Assembly: GCF_000320365.1 (NCBI RefSeq)
Contig: NZ_ANIN01000001.1
Location: 62,001-126,000 of the forward strand
Source: Moraxella macacae 0408225
Lineage (GTDB): Bacteria; Pseudomonadota; Gammaproteobacteria; Pseudomonadales; Moraxellaceae
Direction of reading: 5' to 3'
DNA length: 64,000 bases
A program made the translations under genes and the position numbers. This document shows, piece by piece, positions 62,399 to 64,000 of the stretch (position 1 is the first letter of the stretch; the number at the start of each line of letters is the position of its first letter). The notes under the pieces are model-generated. The model was not told where the DNA came from and searched no databases. It saw only the letters and a list, made by a program, of their open reading frames with translations.

Positions 62399-63799
62399 TT
62401 AAAAATCAAACGCTTTGTAAATTGCTTCTTCTAAGCGTTCTACACCGATAATCGTTAAACCTGCAAACTGCTCCAAATGTGCTTTTGGAGCATTGGCTTT
62501 TGGTATGATTGCATGGGTAAAACCGTGCTTTATCGCTTCTTTTAAGCGTTCTTGTCCATTTGGTATGGGACGAATTTCTCCAGACAGCCCCACTTCACCA
62601 AACACCGCCAAGGTATAAGGCAACGGCTTTTCTTTAATACTGGAAGCACAAGCAAGCAATACCGCCAAATCCGATCCTGTTTCCAATACTTTCACGCCGC
62701 CAACCACATTGACATAAACATCTTGGCCGCTTGTATGAATACCACCATGACGGTGCATAACTGCCAAAAGCATAGCCAAACGTTGATAGTCAAGTCCAAT
62801 TGCCATGCGCCTTGGTTGCCCTTGAGCATCATCTACCAAGGCCTGTACTTCCACAAGCAACGGCCGCGTCCCTTCTCGACTCACCATCACAACCGATCCT
62901 GCAATGGGCTTATCGTATCGACTTAAAAAAATCGCTGAAGGGTTGGCAACTTCTTTTAAACCCACATCAGTCATCGCAAAAATACCCAGTTCGTTCACCG
63001 CTCCAAAACGGTTTTTTACCGCTCGTATCATGCGAAAACGACTGTCCGATTGCCCCTCAAAATACAGCACGGTATCCACCATATGTTCAAGCACTCTAGG
63101 CCCTGCCAATGCTCCTTCTTTGGTAACATGCCCCACCAAAAAAAGTGCCGTGCCTGTTTGTTTGGCATAACGGGTCAAAATCGCTGCCGACTCGCGGATT
63201 TGGCTTACCCCTCCTGGTGCTGATTGAATGGCTTCTGTGTAGAGGGTTTGGATAGAATCTATCACAGCAACAGCGGGCTGCTCTTGGGTTAACGCATGAC
63301 AAATGGTCTCCACATTGGTTTCTGCCAATACTTTAAGCGAACCATTTGATAGGCCTAAGCGTCCAGCTCGCATAGCAACCTGTGATAAGCTCTCTTCACC
63401 AGTTACATACAAGGCACTGCCTGCAAGACTTACGTTTTCAGCCATATGAATCGCAGTTTGCAATAAAATTGTGGATTTACCAATGCCCGGATCGCCACCA
63501 ATTAACACCACAGAACCCGCCACCAAACCACCACCAAGCACACGATCAAACTCGCCGATGCCTGTTGAAAGCCGAGTATCAAAAGTCATCTGTACTGCAT
63601 GAAGTGGTATGACCGCGGATTGCTCTCCTGCGTAGTTTTTAGCCTTGGTTTTGCCTGTGGTTTTATGGTGAGGCATGGCAGTAACACTGGGAGCTTCAGT
63701 GAGTGAATTCCATTCACCACAATCGCTGCATTGCCCTGACCATTTGCCAAAGTGCATACCACAGTTTTGACAGACGTAATTGGTTTTTACTTTTGCCAT
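62399..63799 (-). CDS. radA: DNA repair protein RadA
   Basis: RadA (Sms) is a RecA-like, DnaB-like motor for recombination intermediates. The 466-residue protein has a Cys4 zinc finger (Cys10, Cys13, Cys24, Cys27), Walker A GGDPGIGKST (101-110), Walker B AVIDSIQTL, the RadA-specific KNRFG motif, and a C-terminal Lon-protease-like domain (VNVVGGVKVLETGSDLAVLLACASSI, GEVGLSGEIRPI) without the catalytic Ser. Confidence 0.97.
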   Translation of the reverse strand: MAKVKTNYVCQNCGMHFGKWSGQCSDCGEWNSLTEAPSVTAMPHHKTTGKTKAKNYAGEQSAVIPLHAVQMTFDTRLSTGIGEFDRVLGGGLVAGSVVLIGGDPGIGKSTILLQTAIHMAENVSLAGSALYVTGEESLSQVAMRAGRLGLSNGSLKVLAETNVETICHALTQEQPAVAVIDSIQTLYTEAIQSAPGGVSQIRESAAILTRYAKQTGTALFLVGHVTKEGALAGPRVLEHMVDTVLYFEGQSDSRFRMIRAVKNRFGAVNELGIFAMTDVGLKEVANPSAIFLSRYDKPIAGSVVMVSREGTRPLLVEVQALVDDAQGQPRRMAIGLDYQRLAMLLAVMHRHGGIHTSGQDVYVNVVGGVKVLETGSDLAVLLACASSIKEKPLPYTLAVFGEVGLSGEIRPIPNGQERLKEAIKHGFTHAIIPKANAPKAHLEQFAGLTIIGVERLEEAIYKAFDF

Positions 63800-63895
63800 T
63801 TTTTAACTCAATTGTTTTTCAATTATCTGATTGTTTAAGCCATCTTATTTATGTAAGGTTTATACTTAACCCAATTATCACTTAATCCATATCAA

Positions 63896-64000
63896 TCACA
63901 CCACAAAATCCTCGCCCAAATACACTTTTTTCACCAATTCATTTTGCAAAATATCATCAGGCGTGCCATCAGCAATAATCATACCTTCAGACACAATGTA
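63896..64000 (-). CDS. lptB: LPS export ABC transporter ATPase LptB, C-terminal end (5' part outside window)
   Basis: Only the last 34 codons are inside the window, read on the minus strand: YIVSEGMIIADGTPDDILQ followed by NELVKKVYLGEDFVV and a TGA stop at 63896-63898. This matches the LptB tail (VKRVYLGEDF in E. coli), including the GEDF segment needed for LptB function. LptB powers LPS extraction with LptFG. The frame is open to the window edge. Confidence 0.9.
   Translation of the reverse strand, partial: YIVSEGMIIADGTPDDILQNELVKKVYLGEDFVV

Noticed and set aside
1-64000. CRISPR arrays, insertion sequences or prophage
   Set aside because: No regularly spaced direct repeats with unique spacers, no transposase or phage structural genes, and no flanking inverted repeats were seen; the short tandem duplications have no spacers between copies.

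Overview
The window is an AT-rich chromosomal segment from a gammaproteobacterium, most likely of the Moraxellaceae (Moraxella/Psychrobacter group). This rests on gene content and protein style: zipA next to smc, petABC followed by sspA-sspB, an rpsL-rpsG-fusA-tuf cluster, holB-pilZ, a FadL/OmpP1-type porin, and a solitary adenine methylase that resembles, from memory, the MboII methylase of Moraxella bovis. No rRNA, insertion sequence, prophage or CRISPR array was seen. It reads as ordinary core genome with a few accessory genes inserted between housekeeping operons.

Layout. 1-0.8 kb: 3' part of ligA. 0.9-2.2 kb: a solitary type I specificity gene (hsdS) beside a tRNA-Lys. 2.3-12.2 kb: lon, an FAD-linked D-lactate dehydrogenase-like gene, zipA, smc, ndk. 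12.3-20.1 kb: a CAU-anticodon tRNA, dapE, purH, folM coupled to an HNH nuclease gene, an acyl-CoA dehydrogenase-like flavoprotein and a rubredoxin/rubredoxin reductase fusion. 20.2-25.3 kb: an unknown protein, a TonB-like protein, truA, infA and a FadL-family porin with a large helical insert. 25.4-29.2 kb: ruvB, an unknown secreted-type protein, a CopD-like membrane protein, fis and an EcsC-family protein. 29.5-34.2 kb: the str operon. 34.4-41.5 kb, all on the minus strand: a histidine phosphatase, pyrF, lapA, ihfB, rpsA, cmk, pilZ, holB. 41.7-47 kb: a Gcr-type membrane protein, a Nif3-family protein and a MltF-like lytic transglycosylase. 47.1-50 kb: the MboII-like methylase, an ApaH-like phosphatase and a PerM-type AI-2E exporter-family protein. 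50.2-57.4 kb: purM-purN, rplM-rpsI, petABC, sspA-sspB. 57.7-60.6 kb: a three-gene ABC importer of the TrpX/COG2984 type. 60.6-64 kb: an unknown membrane-anchored protein, an unknown small protein, radA and the 3' end of lptB.

Functional links. The str operon, rplM-rpsI, rpsA, infA and fusA/tuf form the translation core. purH, purM, purN and pyrF serve nucleotide synthesis. petABC is a complete cytochrome bc1 complex. lon, sspB and ndk concern proteolysis and nucleotide balance. smc, zipA, ligA, ruvB, radA, holB, ihfB and fis serve chromosome maintenance and division.

The most unusual structural signal is not a gene. Many of the spacers, and two gene ends, carry an exact or near-exact tandem duplication of 13-18 bp, each with an unrelated sequence. 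Restriction-modification remnants (hsdS, HNH nuclease, MboII-like methylase) are scattered singly rather than grouped as a system. I did not find a convincing new multi-gene system; the leads worth testing are given as findings.
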